Assembly: GCA_018053145.1 (NCBI GenBank)
Contig: JAGPMA010000016.1
Span: 1-41,818 of the forward strand
DNA from: Oscillospiraceae bacterium
GTDB taxonomy: Bacteria > Bacillota > Clostridia > Oscillospirales > Oscillospiraceae
Reading direction: 5' to 3'
Length of the DNA: 41,818 nt
Under the pieces are notes generated by a model, which ran no database searches, had not been told where the DNA came from, and worked only from the letters and a program-made list of their open reading frames with translations. Below, one piece after another: positions 8,483-18,523 of the stretch. The number at the start of each line of letters is the position of its first letter. The first letter of the stretch is position 1. Position numbers and translations under genes: made by a program.

Positions 8483-8617
8483 TCAATTATTAATCTGATA
8501 TAGGCGAAAACAGGAGAAAATCGAAGTAAATCCATGTTAGAAGTTGTTATTGAGGGCTTATTCACAAAATAATGAAAAATATAGCTAAATTTAGCCGTAA
8601 TTTCGTCAAAATACAGC

Positions 8618-8649
8618 TTGCAGAATATCACTTCATGGATTATTATAAT
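8618..8649 (+). promoter_or_regulatory. groESL promoter
   Basis: TTGCAG (8618-8623) is followed after 17 bases by TATTAT (8641-8646), which overlaps a TATAAT (8644-8649). The start point would fall at the left edge of CIRCE, the usual layout for HrcA repression. Confidence 0.6.
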
Positions 8650-8650
8650 A

Positions 8651-8685
8651 GTCGTTAGCACTCGAGCGTAAAGAGTGCTAACGAC
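8651..8685. promoter_or_regulatory. CIRCE operator (HrcA binding site)
   Basis: TTAGCACTC (8655-8663), nine bases, GAGTGCTAA (8673-8681) match the CIRCE consensus exactly. The repeat extends by GTCG/CGAC on the outside, giving 13-bp perfect arms. HrcA represses groESL through this site and releases it on heat or unfolded-protein stress; hrcA itself is not in the window. Confidence 0.97.
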
Positions 8686-8721
8686 CATAATTACAAAAAC
8701 ACAATTTAGGAGGAATATAAA

Positions 8722-9009
8722 ATGAACATTATACCCATAGGTGATAGAGTAGTTATCAAGCAGATAGAAGCTGAAGAAAAGACAAAAAGCGGCATCGTTC
8801 TCACAAGCGCCGCGAAGGAAAAACCCCCGATTTTCGAAGTTGTTGTTGTCGGCGACGGAAAGCAGAGCGACGGAACAGAAATTAAAATGATTGTTAAGGT
8901 TGGCGATAAGGTTGTTGCAAACAAGCACGCAGCTTTTCCCGCGAAGATTAACGATGAGGATGTCTATGTAATTCCTCAGAACGAAATTAAGGCGTTTATT
9001 ATCGACTGA
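8722..9009 (+). CDS. groES: Co-chaperonin GroES
   Basis: The 95-aa protein is the 10-kDa lid of the GroEL/GroES folding chamber. It starts with the family's IIPIGDRVVIK strand, has the mobile loop (about residues 17-34, TKSGIVLTSAAKEKP) and ends at the usual length. The initiation site is TAGGAGG with ideal spacing. It is the first gene after the CIRCE operator and is followed 92 bases later by groEL. Confidence 0.98.
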   Translation: MNIIPIGDRVVIKQIEAEEKTKSGIVLTSAAKEKPPIFEVVVVGDGKQSDGTEIKMIVKVGDKVVANKHAAFPAKINDEDVYVIPQNEIKAFIID

Positions 9010-9095
9010 AAACGTTAAAAAACGACTGCTGATTACGGACTATTGCTCGTGACGGATATGTCATAATATATTTTAAAACACATTTTGGAGGTTAA

Positions 9096-10745
<1,650 letters not shown>

Positions 10746-10766
10746 ACCGCGCACAATCTAATAAAT

Positions 10767-10811
10767 AATATCGCCCCGTAAATGAAAACCATTTACGGGG
10801 CGATATTTGCG
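10767..10811 (+). terminator. groESL terminator
   Basis: A strong hairpin with 18-bp arms (10767-10784 and 10790-10807; core ATCGCCCCGTAAATG) and a five-base loop follows groEL. The T tract is short, but the stem is long and GC-rich in its middle. Confidence 0.75.
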
Positions 10812-10812
10812 C

Positions 10813-10841
10813 TTGACATAATATAGAAGACAAGTTAGAAT
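10813..10841 (+). promoter_or_regulatory. rny promoter
   Basis: A consensus TTGACA (10813-10818) and TAGAAT (10836-10841) are exactly 17 bases apart, directly after the groESL terminator. The transcript would carry a leader of about 140 bases before rny. Confidence 0.75.
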
Positions 10842-10988
10842 AAACTGATGATATTTTTAAGGATAGGGGAATCCTTTAACTTTCATTGCACTTCAGCGGA
10901 TGACGCAGTTTTATAAGGATGTTTATCCGATTTTTTAGTTATGCTAGCCACCGAATTCATTAAATGAAAAGGAGGTGTATAACTTACT

Positions 10989-12542
10989 ATGCCTAATACT
11001 CCATGGACTATCGGCATCATAATTGCATTGGTGCTGGTTTTTGTAATTGCTTTTTTGCTCGGAATTATTTACCGCAAGCGCGTTTCGGAACGCGAGATAC
11101 AGAGCGCCGAGGAGGAAGCTAAACGAATTATAAACGAGTCTATCAAAACCGCAGAGAATAAGCGGAGAGAGGCTCTTTTAGAGGCAAAGGAAGAAATACA
11201 CAAAAGCCGCGCGGAATCAGAGCGCGAGGTAAAAGAACGCAGAGCAGAGCTCCAAAAGCAGGAGCGCAGGCTTCAGCAAAAAGAAGAAATGCTCGACAAG
11301 AAAACAGAGCAAATCGAAAACAAAACCGAACAGCTTAATCGAAAAATCACAGAAGCTGAGGAACACAAGGAAGAAATAGTTCTTCTCAAGCGCAGTCAAC
11401 TCGAAATGCTGGAAAAAATCTCAGGATACACTGTTGAAGAAGCAAAGGAACACATAATTAACAACCTCAAAAGCGAGGTTACCCATGAAATGGCCCTTAA
11501 AATTAAGGATGCCGAAGCAAAGTATAAAGAGGAAGCAGATGCTCGCGCAAGAGAGATTGTTACTCTTGCAATCCAGCGTTGCGCGGCAGACCACGCTTCC
11601 GAGGTCACAGTTTCCGTCGTACCTCTCCCCAACGACGAAATGAAGGGCCGCATTATAGGCCGTGAAGGCCGCAATATTCGCGCGATCGAAACACTTACCG
11701 GTGTCGACCTTATTATCGACGACACGCCCGAGGCAATCACACTTTCAAGCTTTGACCCCGTCAGGCGCGAGGTCGCTCGGCTTTCCCTCGAAAAGCTCAT
11801 TCAGGACGGACGTATTCACCCCGCCAGAATTGAGGAAATGGTTGCCAAAGCCCAAAAAGAGGTTAACGCCACCATCAAAGCCGAAGGTGAAAGAGCGGTG
11901 TTTGAAACCAATGTGCACGGTCTGCACCCCGACATTATCAAGATTCTTGGCCGAATGAAATACCGCACAAGCTATGGTCAAAATGTTTTGAGTCACTCTA
12001 TCGAGGTTTCGCATATAGCGGGACTAATCGCTTCTGAGCTTGGCGTTAATGTTACCGTTGCAAAGCGAGCCGGACTTCTCCACGATATCGGCAAGGCAAT
12101 TGACCACGAGGTTGAAGGAAGCCATGTAACCATCGGCGTTGACCTTGCGCGAAAGTACAAGGAGAGCGAAGAAGTTATCCACGCTATCGAGGCTCACCAC
12201 GGTGATGTCGAACCCCACACGGTTATCGCCTGCATCGTTCAGGCGGCAGATACCATTTCGGCTGCACGTCCCGGCGCACGCCGCGAAAACATCGAAAACT
12301 ATGTCAAGCGTCTTGAGAAACTTGAAGAGGTTTCGAAGAGCTTTACAGGGGTCGAAAGCTGCTACGCAATTCAGGCTGGCCGTGAAATCCGCATAATGGT
12401 CAAGCCCGAAGAGGTTTCAGAAGATAACATGGTTCTTCTGGCTCGCGAGATAGCAAAGAAAATCGAGAGCGAGCTAACCTATCCAGGACAGATAAAAGTC
12501 CATGTTCTCCGCGAAACAAAAGCGGTTGAATACGCGAAATAG
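10989..12542 (+). CDS. rny: Ribonuclease Y
   Basis: The 517-aa protein is the membrane-bound endoribonuclease that starts mRNA decay in many Firmicutes. Order of parts: an N-terminal transmembrane helix (about residues 7-27), a long Glu/Lys/Arg/Gln-rich coiled coil (about 30-200), a KH RNA-binding domain with [10 protein letters not shown] (about 219-228), and an HD domain with LLHDIGKA (His-Asp near 364-365). Length is typical. AAGGAGGTG lies before the ATG, with rather wide spacing (about 12 bases). It has its own promoter and terminator and is not next to ymdB. Confidence 0.97.
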   Translation: MPNTPWTIGIIIALVLVFVIAFLLGIIYRKRVSEREIQSAEEEAKRIINESIKTAENKRREALLEAKEEIHKSRAESEREVKERRAELQKQERRLQQKEEMLDKKTEQIENKTEQLNRKITEAEEHKEEIVLLKRSQLEMLEKISGYTVEEAKEHIINNLKSEVTHEMALKIKDAEAKYKEEADARAREIVTLAIQRCAADHASEVTVSVVPLPNDEMKGRIIGREGRNIRAIETLTGVDLIIDDTPEAITLSSFDPVRREVARLSLEKLIQDGRIHPARIEEMVAKAQKEVNATIKAEGERAVFETNVHGLHPDIIKILGRMKYRTSYGQNVLSHSIEVSHIAGLIASELGVNVTVAKRAGLLHDIGKAIDHEVEGSHVTIGVDLARKYKESEEVIHAIEAHHGDVEPHTVIACIVQAADTISAARPGARRENIENYVKRLEKLEEVSKSFTGVESCYAIQAGREIRIMVKPEEVSEDNMVLLAREIAKKIESELTYPGQIKVHVLRETKAVEYAK

Positions 12543-12573
12543 TAAAGTACTATTAAGAAAAAGTTTAAAAAAT

Positions 12574-12617
12574 AAGCGCGTTCCAAAAGCAGATTGTTTT
12601 ATGGAACGCGCTTTTTT
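12574..12617 (+). terminator. rny terminator
   Basis: AAGCGCGTTCCA (12574-12585) pairs with TGGAACGCGCTT (12602-12613), and a run of six T follows. It separates rny from the peptide importer operon. Confidence 0.85.
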
Positions 12618-12701
12618 CGTCGCTTTACCAAATTAAAGGGTGCCGAAATTTACAATACCCCCAAATCGCTTTGATTATAGACATTTATGCTTAATATTAG
12701 G

Positions 12702-12724
12702 GCAATAAGCTATTGCAATAAGCT
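12702..12724. repeat. Direct and inverted repeat overlapping a -35 box, candidate operator
   Basis: GCAATAAGCT occurs twice (12702-12711 and 12715-12724), 13 bases apart from start to start. The same sequence contains the palindrome GCAATA-agc-TATTGC (12702-12716). The second copy overlaps the -35 box of the importer promoter, a common position for a repressor site. Confidence 0.45.
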
Positions 12725-12741
12725 TAAATATTGTATATACT
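12713..12741 (+). promoter_or_regulatory. Promoter of the peptide importer operon
   Basis: TTGCAA (12713-12718) and TATACT (12736-12741) are 17 bases apart, about 125 bases before the binding-protein start. The -35 box lies within the repeated GCAATAAGCT region. Confidence 0.6.
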
Positions 12742-12868
12742 GCTTTGGTAATTGTAAATATTTCTTAAACAATCTCTGCCGCGACCCGCTTTGCGAAAGC
12801 GATAATTTGGGCGCTGATAGGTATTTGTTAAAGAGATAATATATCAATCATTTAAGGAGAAAGAAGCA

Positions 12869-14425
12869 ATGAGACACACCAGGAAAACCCTCGCAATTGT
12901 TTTGGCCACCCTTATGTTGTCTGCTGCACTGAGCGCATGCTCAGGTGGCAAGGAAACGCAAGGTTCAGCACAACCCGGTTCGGAAGCACCACAGTCGGCA
13001 GAGCCTGTTGCTGGCGGCGACCTCACAGTCGGCATAGCTCAGGATTTGGATGACACACTTGACCCACACACAATGGTTTCGGCGGGAACCAGAGAGGTTC
13101 TCTTTAATGTATTTGAAGGCCTTGTAAAGCCCGATACAAAAGGCAACCTTGTTCCCGCGGTCGCTAGCGAGTATTCTATTTCCGATACAGGCGACACATT
13201 TACTTTCACACTTCGTGATAACGTGCTTTTTCATAATGGAAATACCGTAACCGCTAAGGACGTTGTCTATTCCATTACACGTGCTGCAGGACTTGAAACC
13301 GGAACACCCCTCATCGATGGCTTCGACGCCGTTGAATCGGTTGAAGCGACAGATGACAAAACTGTGGTTGTAAAGCTTAAGGAACCGAACATCGAGTTCC
13401 TCGCGCTGTTTACAGCGGCGATAATACCCGATGGAAACGACCCTACGGCTGCAGTTGTTGGTACCGGACCGTTCAAGTTTGTCTCCCGTTCTCCACAGGA
13501 AAACATAATTCTTGAAAAATTTGACGGCTATTGGGGAACTGCCCCACATGTCGACTCTGTAACATATAAAATCATTGACAATGCGGAAACGCTTGTGATG
13601 TCGCTGAAAAGCGGCGCCGTTGATCTTGTGGCGCACCTTACCAGCGCGCAGGTCAATGAGCTTGGTGATGGTTTCACAGTGGCTGAGGGCACAATGAACC
13701 TTGTGCAAGCTGTCTACCTCAACAACGCAGTCGAGCCCTTCAACAATGTCAAGGTTCGTCAGGCACTTAGCTACGCTATTAACCGCCAGGAAATCATGGA
13801 CTACCTCGCCGATGGCAGAGGAGCCGCAGTCGGCAGCAGTATGTATCCCGCTTTTGAAAAATATTTCCGTCCTGAGCTGGTTGAAAAGTATACCTACGAT
13901 GTGGAAAAGGCAAAGCAGCTTTTGACCGATGCAGGTTATCCGGACGGCTTTGAGATGGACATAACTGTTCCATCAAATTATCAGCCGCATGTTGACACCG
14001 CGGAGGTTATTGCGCAGCAGCTAAAAGCAATCGGAGTAACGGTTAACATTAAGTCGGTTGACTGGGAAACATGGCTGAATGATGTTTATCTGGGCCGCGA
14101 GTATCAGAGTACTGTAATCGGCGTTGACGCCTCCATGATGACGGCGCGCGCTATGCTCGAGCGCTTTACTTCCGATTCTGGTTCTAACTTCACAAATTTC
14201 AGTGACCCCGAATATGATAGCACCTTCAAAGAGGCGATTGCCTGCATGGATGACACCCAGCAGGTTGAAATCTATGGTAAGCTTCAGACCATTCTCGCAC
14301 AGGATGCTGCAAACGTGTACATTCAGGACATGTGTGACTTGGTTGCAATGGGCAACGGACTTCAGGGCTATGAGTTCTACCCCATCTATGTTATGGATTT
14401 ATCGAAGGTGTATTTCACAAAATAA
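12869..14425 (+). CDS. Peptide ABC importer, solute-binding lipoprotein (family 5)
   Basis: The 518-aa protein is a DppA/OppA-type extracellular binding protein. It has a lipoprotein signal peptide with the lipobox LSAC, so Cys24 would carry the lipid, followed by a Ser/Gln/Glu-rich linker. The mature part has typical cluster C motifs, including the GGDLTVG start and the YSITRA segment. It is expected to bind dipeptides or oligopeptides outside the membrane and deliver them to the permease encoded downstream; nickel or sugar ligands are also known in this family, so the exact ligand is open. TAAGGAG precedes the ATG. Confidence 0.92.
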   Translation: MRHTRKTLAIVLATLMLSAALSACSGGKETQGSAQPGSEAPQSAEPVAGGDLTVGIAQDLDDTLDPHTMVSAGTREVLFNVFEGLVKPDTKGNLVPAVASEYSISDTGDTFTFTLRDNVLFHNGNTVTAKDVVYSITRAAGLETGTPLIDGFDAVESVEATDDKTVVVKLKEPNIEFLALFTAAIIPDGNDPTAAVVGTGPFKFVSRSPQENIILEKFDGYWGTAPHVDSVTYKIIDNAETLVMSLKSGAVDLVAHLTSAQVNELGDGFTVAEGTMNLVQAVYLNNAVEPFNNVKVRQALSYAINRQEIMDYLADGRGAAVGSSMYPAFEKYFRPELVEKYTYDVEKAKQLLTDAGYPDGFEMDITVPSNYQPHVDTAEVIAQQLKAIGVTVNIKSVDWETWLNDVYLGREYQSTVIGVDASMMTARAMLERFTSDSGSNFTNFSDPEYDSTFKEAIACMDDTQQVEIYGKLQTILAQDAANVYIQDMCDLVAMGNGLQGYEFYPIYVMDLSKVYFTK

Positions 14426-14466
14426 AACAGCACAGAGAAAAGACAAACTCTGAATTTAATTTGCCG

Positions 14467-14505
14467 GGGCGGTCTTTCATCCAAGTATTGACGAAAAGAC
14501 CGCCC
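14467..14505 (+). terminator. Intra-operon hairpin after the binding-protein gene
   Basis: GGGCGGTCTTT (14467-14477) pairs with AAAGACCGCCC (14495-14505), without a following T tract. Located between the binding-protein and permease genes, it is likely an mRNA-stabilising or partially terminating structure that lets the binding protein be made in excess. Confidence 0.55.
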
Positions 14506-14597
14506 TGCATTTAAGTACACTTTGTGGCAAAAATCTTGCTGATTTTGGTCAGACAACACATCGCATTTTCACAGACTGCCGCGAAGGAGGAGAATAA

Positions 14598-15539
14598 ATG
14601 ACGTACGTTTTAAAAAAACTGGGTATCTTTGTTCTTACCCTCCTTGGCATCTCCGTTTTGGTTTTTTTCGCTTTTCAGGTTATACCCGGCGACCCGACAA
14701 CCAGAATGCTGGGCACTACGGCAACGCCCGAAAAAATAGCGGCGCTGCGTGAACAGCTTGGACTTAATGATCCGGGCATAGTCCGCTATTTCCGTTGGCT
14801 TACAGGATTTTTAAAAGGGGATTTTGGTTCTTCATATAGCTATAACATGCCGGTCAGTGAGCTGATTTCTGGAAAACTGGCAATCACAGCTGCGCTTTCG
14901 GGGATGTCCTTTCTGATGGTGCTGTGTATGTCAATACCAATTGGTGTTCTTCGTGCACGCTTTGCACATAGCATTCCTGACAGAATTTCTATGGTGTTCA
15001 ATCAGATCATTATGTCTATTCCCCCTTTTTTTATCGGCATTATTTTCACCTACGTTTTTGGGCTGATGTTCAAGCTCTTCACCCCAGGCGATTTTGTCCA
15101 GCATTCAGAGAATCCCTCTGGCTTCTGGGGGTATCTTGTGTTTCCAGCGCTTGCTATAGCGCTTCCAAAGAGTGCGATGGTGGTCAAGCTTTTACGTAAC
15201 AGCATGGTCAGAGAAATGTCAGAGGACTATGTGCGCACAGCCTACAGTCGCGGAAACAACAGATGGCAGGTGCTGCGCAGCCACGTTATGCGAAACGCAA
15301 TTATTCCTGTCGTAACATTTCTTGCCGTAACTTTGGTGGATATTATCGCAGGCAGCATTATAATTGAACAGGTATTTGCGATTCCCGGAATTGGAAGACT
15401 GCTCCTTACCTCCATAATTGGACGTGATTTACCTGTTGTCCAAACAATTATTACAATAATTTCGGTAGCCGTGATTACAGTTAACTACATCGCCGACATA
15501 TCCTATAAATATATCGACCCGAGAATTAGATTCCGTTGA
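14598..15539 (+). CDS. Peptide ABC importer, permease DppB type
   Basis: The 313-aa inner-membrane protein starts with the DppB-family N-terminus (first membrane helix around residues 9-29) and continues with the family's GDPTTRMLG segment. It carries the cytoplasmic coupling (EAA) loop, DYVRTAYSRG..., near residues 210-230, which contacts the ATPases, and has about six hydrophobic helices. AAGGAGGAG precedes the ATG. It forms the channel with the DppC-type protein downstream; 133 bases without a recognised gene separate the two. Confidence 0.93.
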   Translation: MTYVLKKLGIFVLTLLGISVLVFFAFQVIPGDPTTRMLGTTATPEKIAALREQLGLNDPGIVRYFRWLTGFLKGDFGSSYSYNMPVSELISGKLAITAALSGMSFLMVLCMSIPIGVLRARFAHSIPDRISMVFNQIIMSIPPFFIGIIFTYVFGLMFKLFTPGDFVQHSENPSGFWGYLVFPALAIALPKSAMVVKLLRNSMVREMSEDYVRTAYSRGNNRWQVLRSHVMRNAIIPVVTFLAVTLVDIIAGSIIIEQVFAIPGIGRLLLTSIIGRDLPVVQTIITIISVAVITVNYIADISYKYIDPRIRFR

Positions 15540-15672
15540 AATAACTGCTACTATTTTAATTGCTTGGGCAGCCGTGAGTAGAATAAGATTCGCGGTTTGC
15601 GTGATAAAAGGCAAATAATATTATTGCACAACGATTGTTCTCCGTGGCTTTAAAACAATCTGGAGGAACTCC

Positions 15673-16515
15673 GTGAGAAAAAGACCAAATTACAACTTAA
15701 TATATGGTTGTTCTCTAACGGCGATTACCGTCTCGGTTATCGTTTTGGGCTTTTTTTGGACGCCGTTTGACCCAGATATGATGTCATCTGCCGAAAAAAG
15801 CGTGGGACCCAGTTTTGAACACCTTTTAGGAACGGACAATTTTGGGCGCGATATTCTAAGCCGAGTCATGGAAGGCGCAGGGACAACACTTTCTATAGCG
15901 TTTTTTGCGGTTATGATAGGTGCGACTTTTGGCACAATAATCGGAGGGCTAACGGGATATTTCGGCGGCATCGCAGACGAGATAATGATGAGAATAAACG
16001 ACGCGGTTACAGCGTTTCCAAGTATACTGTTGGCACTCGTTGCCGTCAGCATAACAGGAACGGGAAAAACAATTATTATCGCCGTTTTGGGAATACTCTT
16101 TATACCGAGCTTCGCGCGAGTTGTAAGAGGTGAATTTGCCAAGCAAAGGCAAATGGACTATGTTAGAAACGCAAGGCTTATGGGCGTACGGCACACGCGA
16201 ATTATGTATGTGCATATTCTTCCAAACATTGCACCGGTGCTTTTGAGCTCGGTTGCCATCGGCTTCAACAACGCTGTGCTTGCAGAGGCGAGTATGAGCT
16301 ATCTGGGCGTTGGCATCCAGCCTACAGAGAGCGCAAGTCTTGGACGGATGCTTCTGGATTCGCAGTCATATCTGTTTTCTGCGCCGTGGCAGGCTCTGTC
16401 TGCCGGATGTGCAATTTCGATACTTATCCTGGGCTTTGCCCTGATTTCGGAAGGTCTGGGTTACCGTCAAATGTGGCGGCCAGCCGCAAAACGGAGGCGA
16501 AAATCAAATGCTTGA
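15673..16515 (+). CDS. Peptide ABC importer, permease DppC type
   Basis: This 280-aa membrane protein begins with GTG, placed just after TGGAGGA. It shows the DppC pattern: a first helix near the N-terminus, the HLLGTDNFGRDILSR motif after it, and the EAA loop DYVRNARLMGV in the C-terminal half, with five to six membrane helices. It pairs with the DppB-type protein as the heterodimeric channel. Its last eight bases overlap the next ATPase gene, indicating coupled translation. Confidence 0.93.
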   Translation: MRKRPNYNLIYGCSLTAITVSVIVLGFFWTPFDPDMMSSAEKSVGPSFEHLLGTDNFGRDILSRVMEGAGTTLSIAFFAVMIGATFGTIIGGLTGYFGGIADEIMMRINDAVTAFPSILLALVAVSITGTGKTIIIAVLGILFIPSFARVVRGEFAKQRQMDYVRNARLMGVRHTRIMYVHILPNIAPVLLSSVAIGFNNAVLAEASMSYLGVGIQPTESASLGRMLLDSQSYLFSAPWQALSAGCAISILILGFALISEGLGYRQMWRPAAKRRRKSNA

Positions 16516-17296
16516 AATTAAAAACTTGGCTGTTACTTTCAACGACGGTCGTTCCGGCATGGCTGTTAAGGGCATCGATTTGCATATGGAGGCCGGCGAC
16601 ACGCTTGGGCTTGTCGGCGAATCCGGCTCGGGGAAAACCGTTACAGCGCATACAATAGCGGGACTTATTGAACGCGACTATGCCACGGTCAGCGGTGAAG
16701 TGATTTTCGAAGGGCGCGACCTCCTTAAATGCACTGTAGATGAAATGCGCCTCTTGCAAGGCAAGGACATCGGCGTCATTTTCCAGGAACCAATGACCAG
16801 CCTTGACCCCCTAATGAAAATCGGACGCCAAATCGAGGAAACCGTTAAGCTGCACTGCAAGTTCACCGCGGAGGAAAGGCGTAACATGGCACTCGAGGTA
16901 ATGAAGCTTGTAGGCTTACCTAACCCCGATTTAACCTATAAAAAATATCCGCATCAGCTCTCAGGCGGACAGCGGCAGAGAGCTATGATAGCCGCGGCGT
17001 TTATAACTCATCCAAAGCTGTTAATTTTGGATGAGCCGACAACCGCTCTTGACGTTACGGTGCAGGCACAGATAATTGATTTACTTAAGCGTTTGAATGA
17101 AAAATGCGGCGTTAGCCTGCTCTTTATATCCCATGATTTGCGCGTAATTAAGCGAGTGTGCAAAAAGGTTGCCGTAATGTACAACGGTGAAATAGTTGAA
17201 CAAGGCGATACGGAGCAGGTTTTCAACGACCCTCAGCACGAATACACAAAAGAGCTTGTTGCCGCTGTTTCGGCAAGGAGAAAAATTGATGCCTGA
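16508..17296 (+). CDS. Peptide ABC importer, ATPase DppD type
   Basis: This 262-aa cytoplasmic ATPase has Walker A GESGSGKT (residues 37-44), the Q-loop region [11 protein letters not shown], the signature LSGGQRQR and Walker B LLILDEP. It is shorter than the roughly 320-residue E. coli DppD and lacks most of the C-terminal oligopeptide-transporter extension. It overlaps dppC at the start (16508-16515) and the second ATPase at the end (17289-17296). Confidence 0.93.
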   Translation: MLEIKNLAVTFNDGRSGMAVKGIDLHMEAGDTLGLVGESGSGKTVTAHTIAGLIERDYATVSGEVIFEGRDLLKCTVDEMRLLQGKDIGVIFQEPMTSLDPLMKIGRQIEETVKLHCKFTAEERRNMALEVMKLVGLPNPDLTYKKYPHQLSGGQRQRAMIAAAFITHPKLLILDEPTTALDVTVQAQIIDLLKRLNEKCGVSLLFISHDLRVIKRVCKKVAVMYNGEIVEQGDTEQVFNDPQHEYTKELVAAVSARRKIDA

Positions 17297-18023
17297 ATCT
17301 GTTTTGGAGGTTAAAAACCTTAACGCCTACTACGTCAATCACGGCTTGCTGGGGAAAAAAACAATAAAACAGATTCTATTCGATATGAATTTCACCGTCG
17401 GACAGGGAGAAATATTAGGACTTGTGGGTGAATCCGGCTGCGGAAAGTCCACGCTTTCAAAAACAATACTGGGACTTCATACCGATTATACAGGCGAGAT
17501 AATTCACTACACGCAAAGACCTCAAATGGTCTTTCAAGATCCCAAAGGCTCGCTTAATCCTGCAAAGACAGTTGAATGGATAGTTGAAGAGCCTCTTCGT
17601 GCTTACGGGAAGTATGACAAAGCTGAGCGCCGTGACCGTGTTTTCGATATGCTTAAAAAGGTTGGCTTAGGTGCGGAATTCGCTGATAGAAAGCCGAGGG
17701 AGCTCTCCGGAGGGCAACGACAGCGCGTTGGAATTGCCGTAGCACTCATTCAAAGACCAAAATTTATCATTGCAGACGAACCGGTTTCTGCCCTCGATGT
17801 TACGATTCAGGCGCAGATTCTGGAGCTTTTGCTAGACCTTCACAAGGAATTTGACTTGAGTTATCTTTTTATTTCGCATGATTTAAACGTGGTGCGCCAG
17901 ATGAGTGACCGTGTAATCGTAATGAATGAGGGTTACATCGTTGAGCAAGGCACGCCGGAAGAGGTGTTTAATGCTCCGAAAACCGATTATTCAAAAAAGC
18001 TGATTGCCGCGTCCCTAGTATAA
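17289..18023 (+). CDS. Peptide ABC importer, ATPase DppF type
   Basis: I place the start at the ATG at 17289, just after AAGGAG, rather than at an ATG 31 codons upstream inside the previous gene. The 244-aa product has Walker [10 protein letters not shown], the signature LSGGQRQR and a Walker B region reading FIIADEP. It is the second ATPase of the importer and, like its partner, is short, ending soon after the H-loop domain. The stop codon lies inside the terminator stem at 18020-18060. Confidence 0.92.
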   Translation: MPESVLEVKNLNAYYVNHGLLGKKTIKQILFDMNFTVGQGEILGLVGESGCGKSTLSKTILGLHTDYTGEIIHYTQRPQMVFQDPKGSLNPAKTVEWIVEEPLRAYGKYDKAERRDRVFDMLKKVGLGAEFADRKPRELSGGQRQRVGIAVALIQRPKFIIADEPVSALDVTIQAQILELLLDLHKEFDLSYLFISHDLNVVRQMSDRVIVMNEGYIVEQGTPEEVFNAPKTDYSKKLIAASLV

Positions 18024-18060
18024 AAGACGCTTTCGGTGTTTAACCGAAAGCGTCTTTTAT
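18020..18060. terminator. Bidirectional terminator between convergent genes
   Basis: An 18-bp inverted repeat (18020-18037 with 18043-18060; core AAAAGACGCTTTCGGT) with a short loop and A/T-tract ends serves the importer operon on the plus strand. It can also serve the minus-strand regulator gene ending at 18066. The dppF-type stop codon is part of the stem. Confidence 0.85.
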
Positions 18061-18065
18061 ACGAA

Positions 18066-18449
18066 TCAAGGATTGCATTTTTCAGGCGGCCAATTTGAAA
18101 AACGGCACATGGCCTCAAAGCTTTTATCGCTTAAGTCATGCTCCATTTTGCAGGCATCCTCGCGTGCGGTTTTTTCATCGATTCCTATTGAAATAAGAAA
18201 ATTCGTGAGCATTTTATGGCGGTTATACATCCGAAAGGCGATATCATAGCCAGACTGTGTCAAGGTGATATGCCCATCGTGCTCCATGTTGATATAGCCG
18301 TTTTCGCGTAGGCGCTTTGTTGCATAGCTAACGCTTGGCTTTGTAACGGATAATTCGGCCGCAATGTCGATTGAACGCACAAAGCCCTTTTTTTCATGCA
18401 GCATGAGAATCATCTCAAGATAGTCCTCTGAGGATTTTTGAATTTTAAT
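18066..18449 (-). CDS. DtxR/MntR-family metal-dependent repressor with a probable ATT start
   Basis: The protein has the family's N-terminal winged helix and dimerisation/metal domain. The first ATG is at 18413, but the same frame continues upstream through codons for KIQKSSEDYLE, the start of family members. That segment carries the Asp and Glu equivalent to MntR Asp8 and Glu11. No ATG, GTG or TTG occurs in frame there; an ATT at 18449 follows GGGGGTG after five bases, so an ATT start (127 aa) is inferred. Other ligands are the His in NRHKM and the CKMEH motif. Cys replaces MntR Glu99 and matches DtxR Cys102. It follows nadE by 74 bases. Confidence 0.82.
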   Translation of the reverse strand: MKIQKSSEDYLEMILMLHEKKGFVRSIDIAAELSVTKPSVSYATKRLRENGYINMEHDGHITLTQSGYDIAFRMYNRHKMLTNFLISIGIDEKTAREDACKMEHDLSDKSFEAMCRFSNWPPEKCNP

Positions 18450-18523
18450 TACGACACCCCCGACCAGTTAATAATTGCATATTACCACGGTCGATACGAA
18501 TTATCAAGAGAAAGAAACCCACA

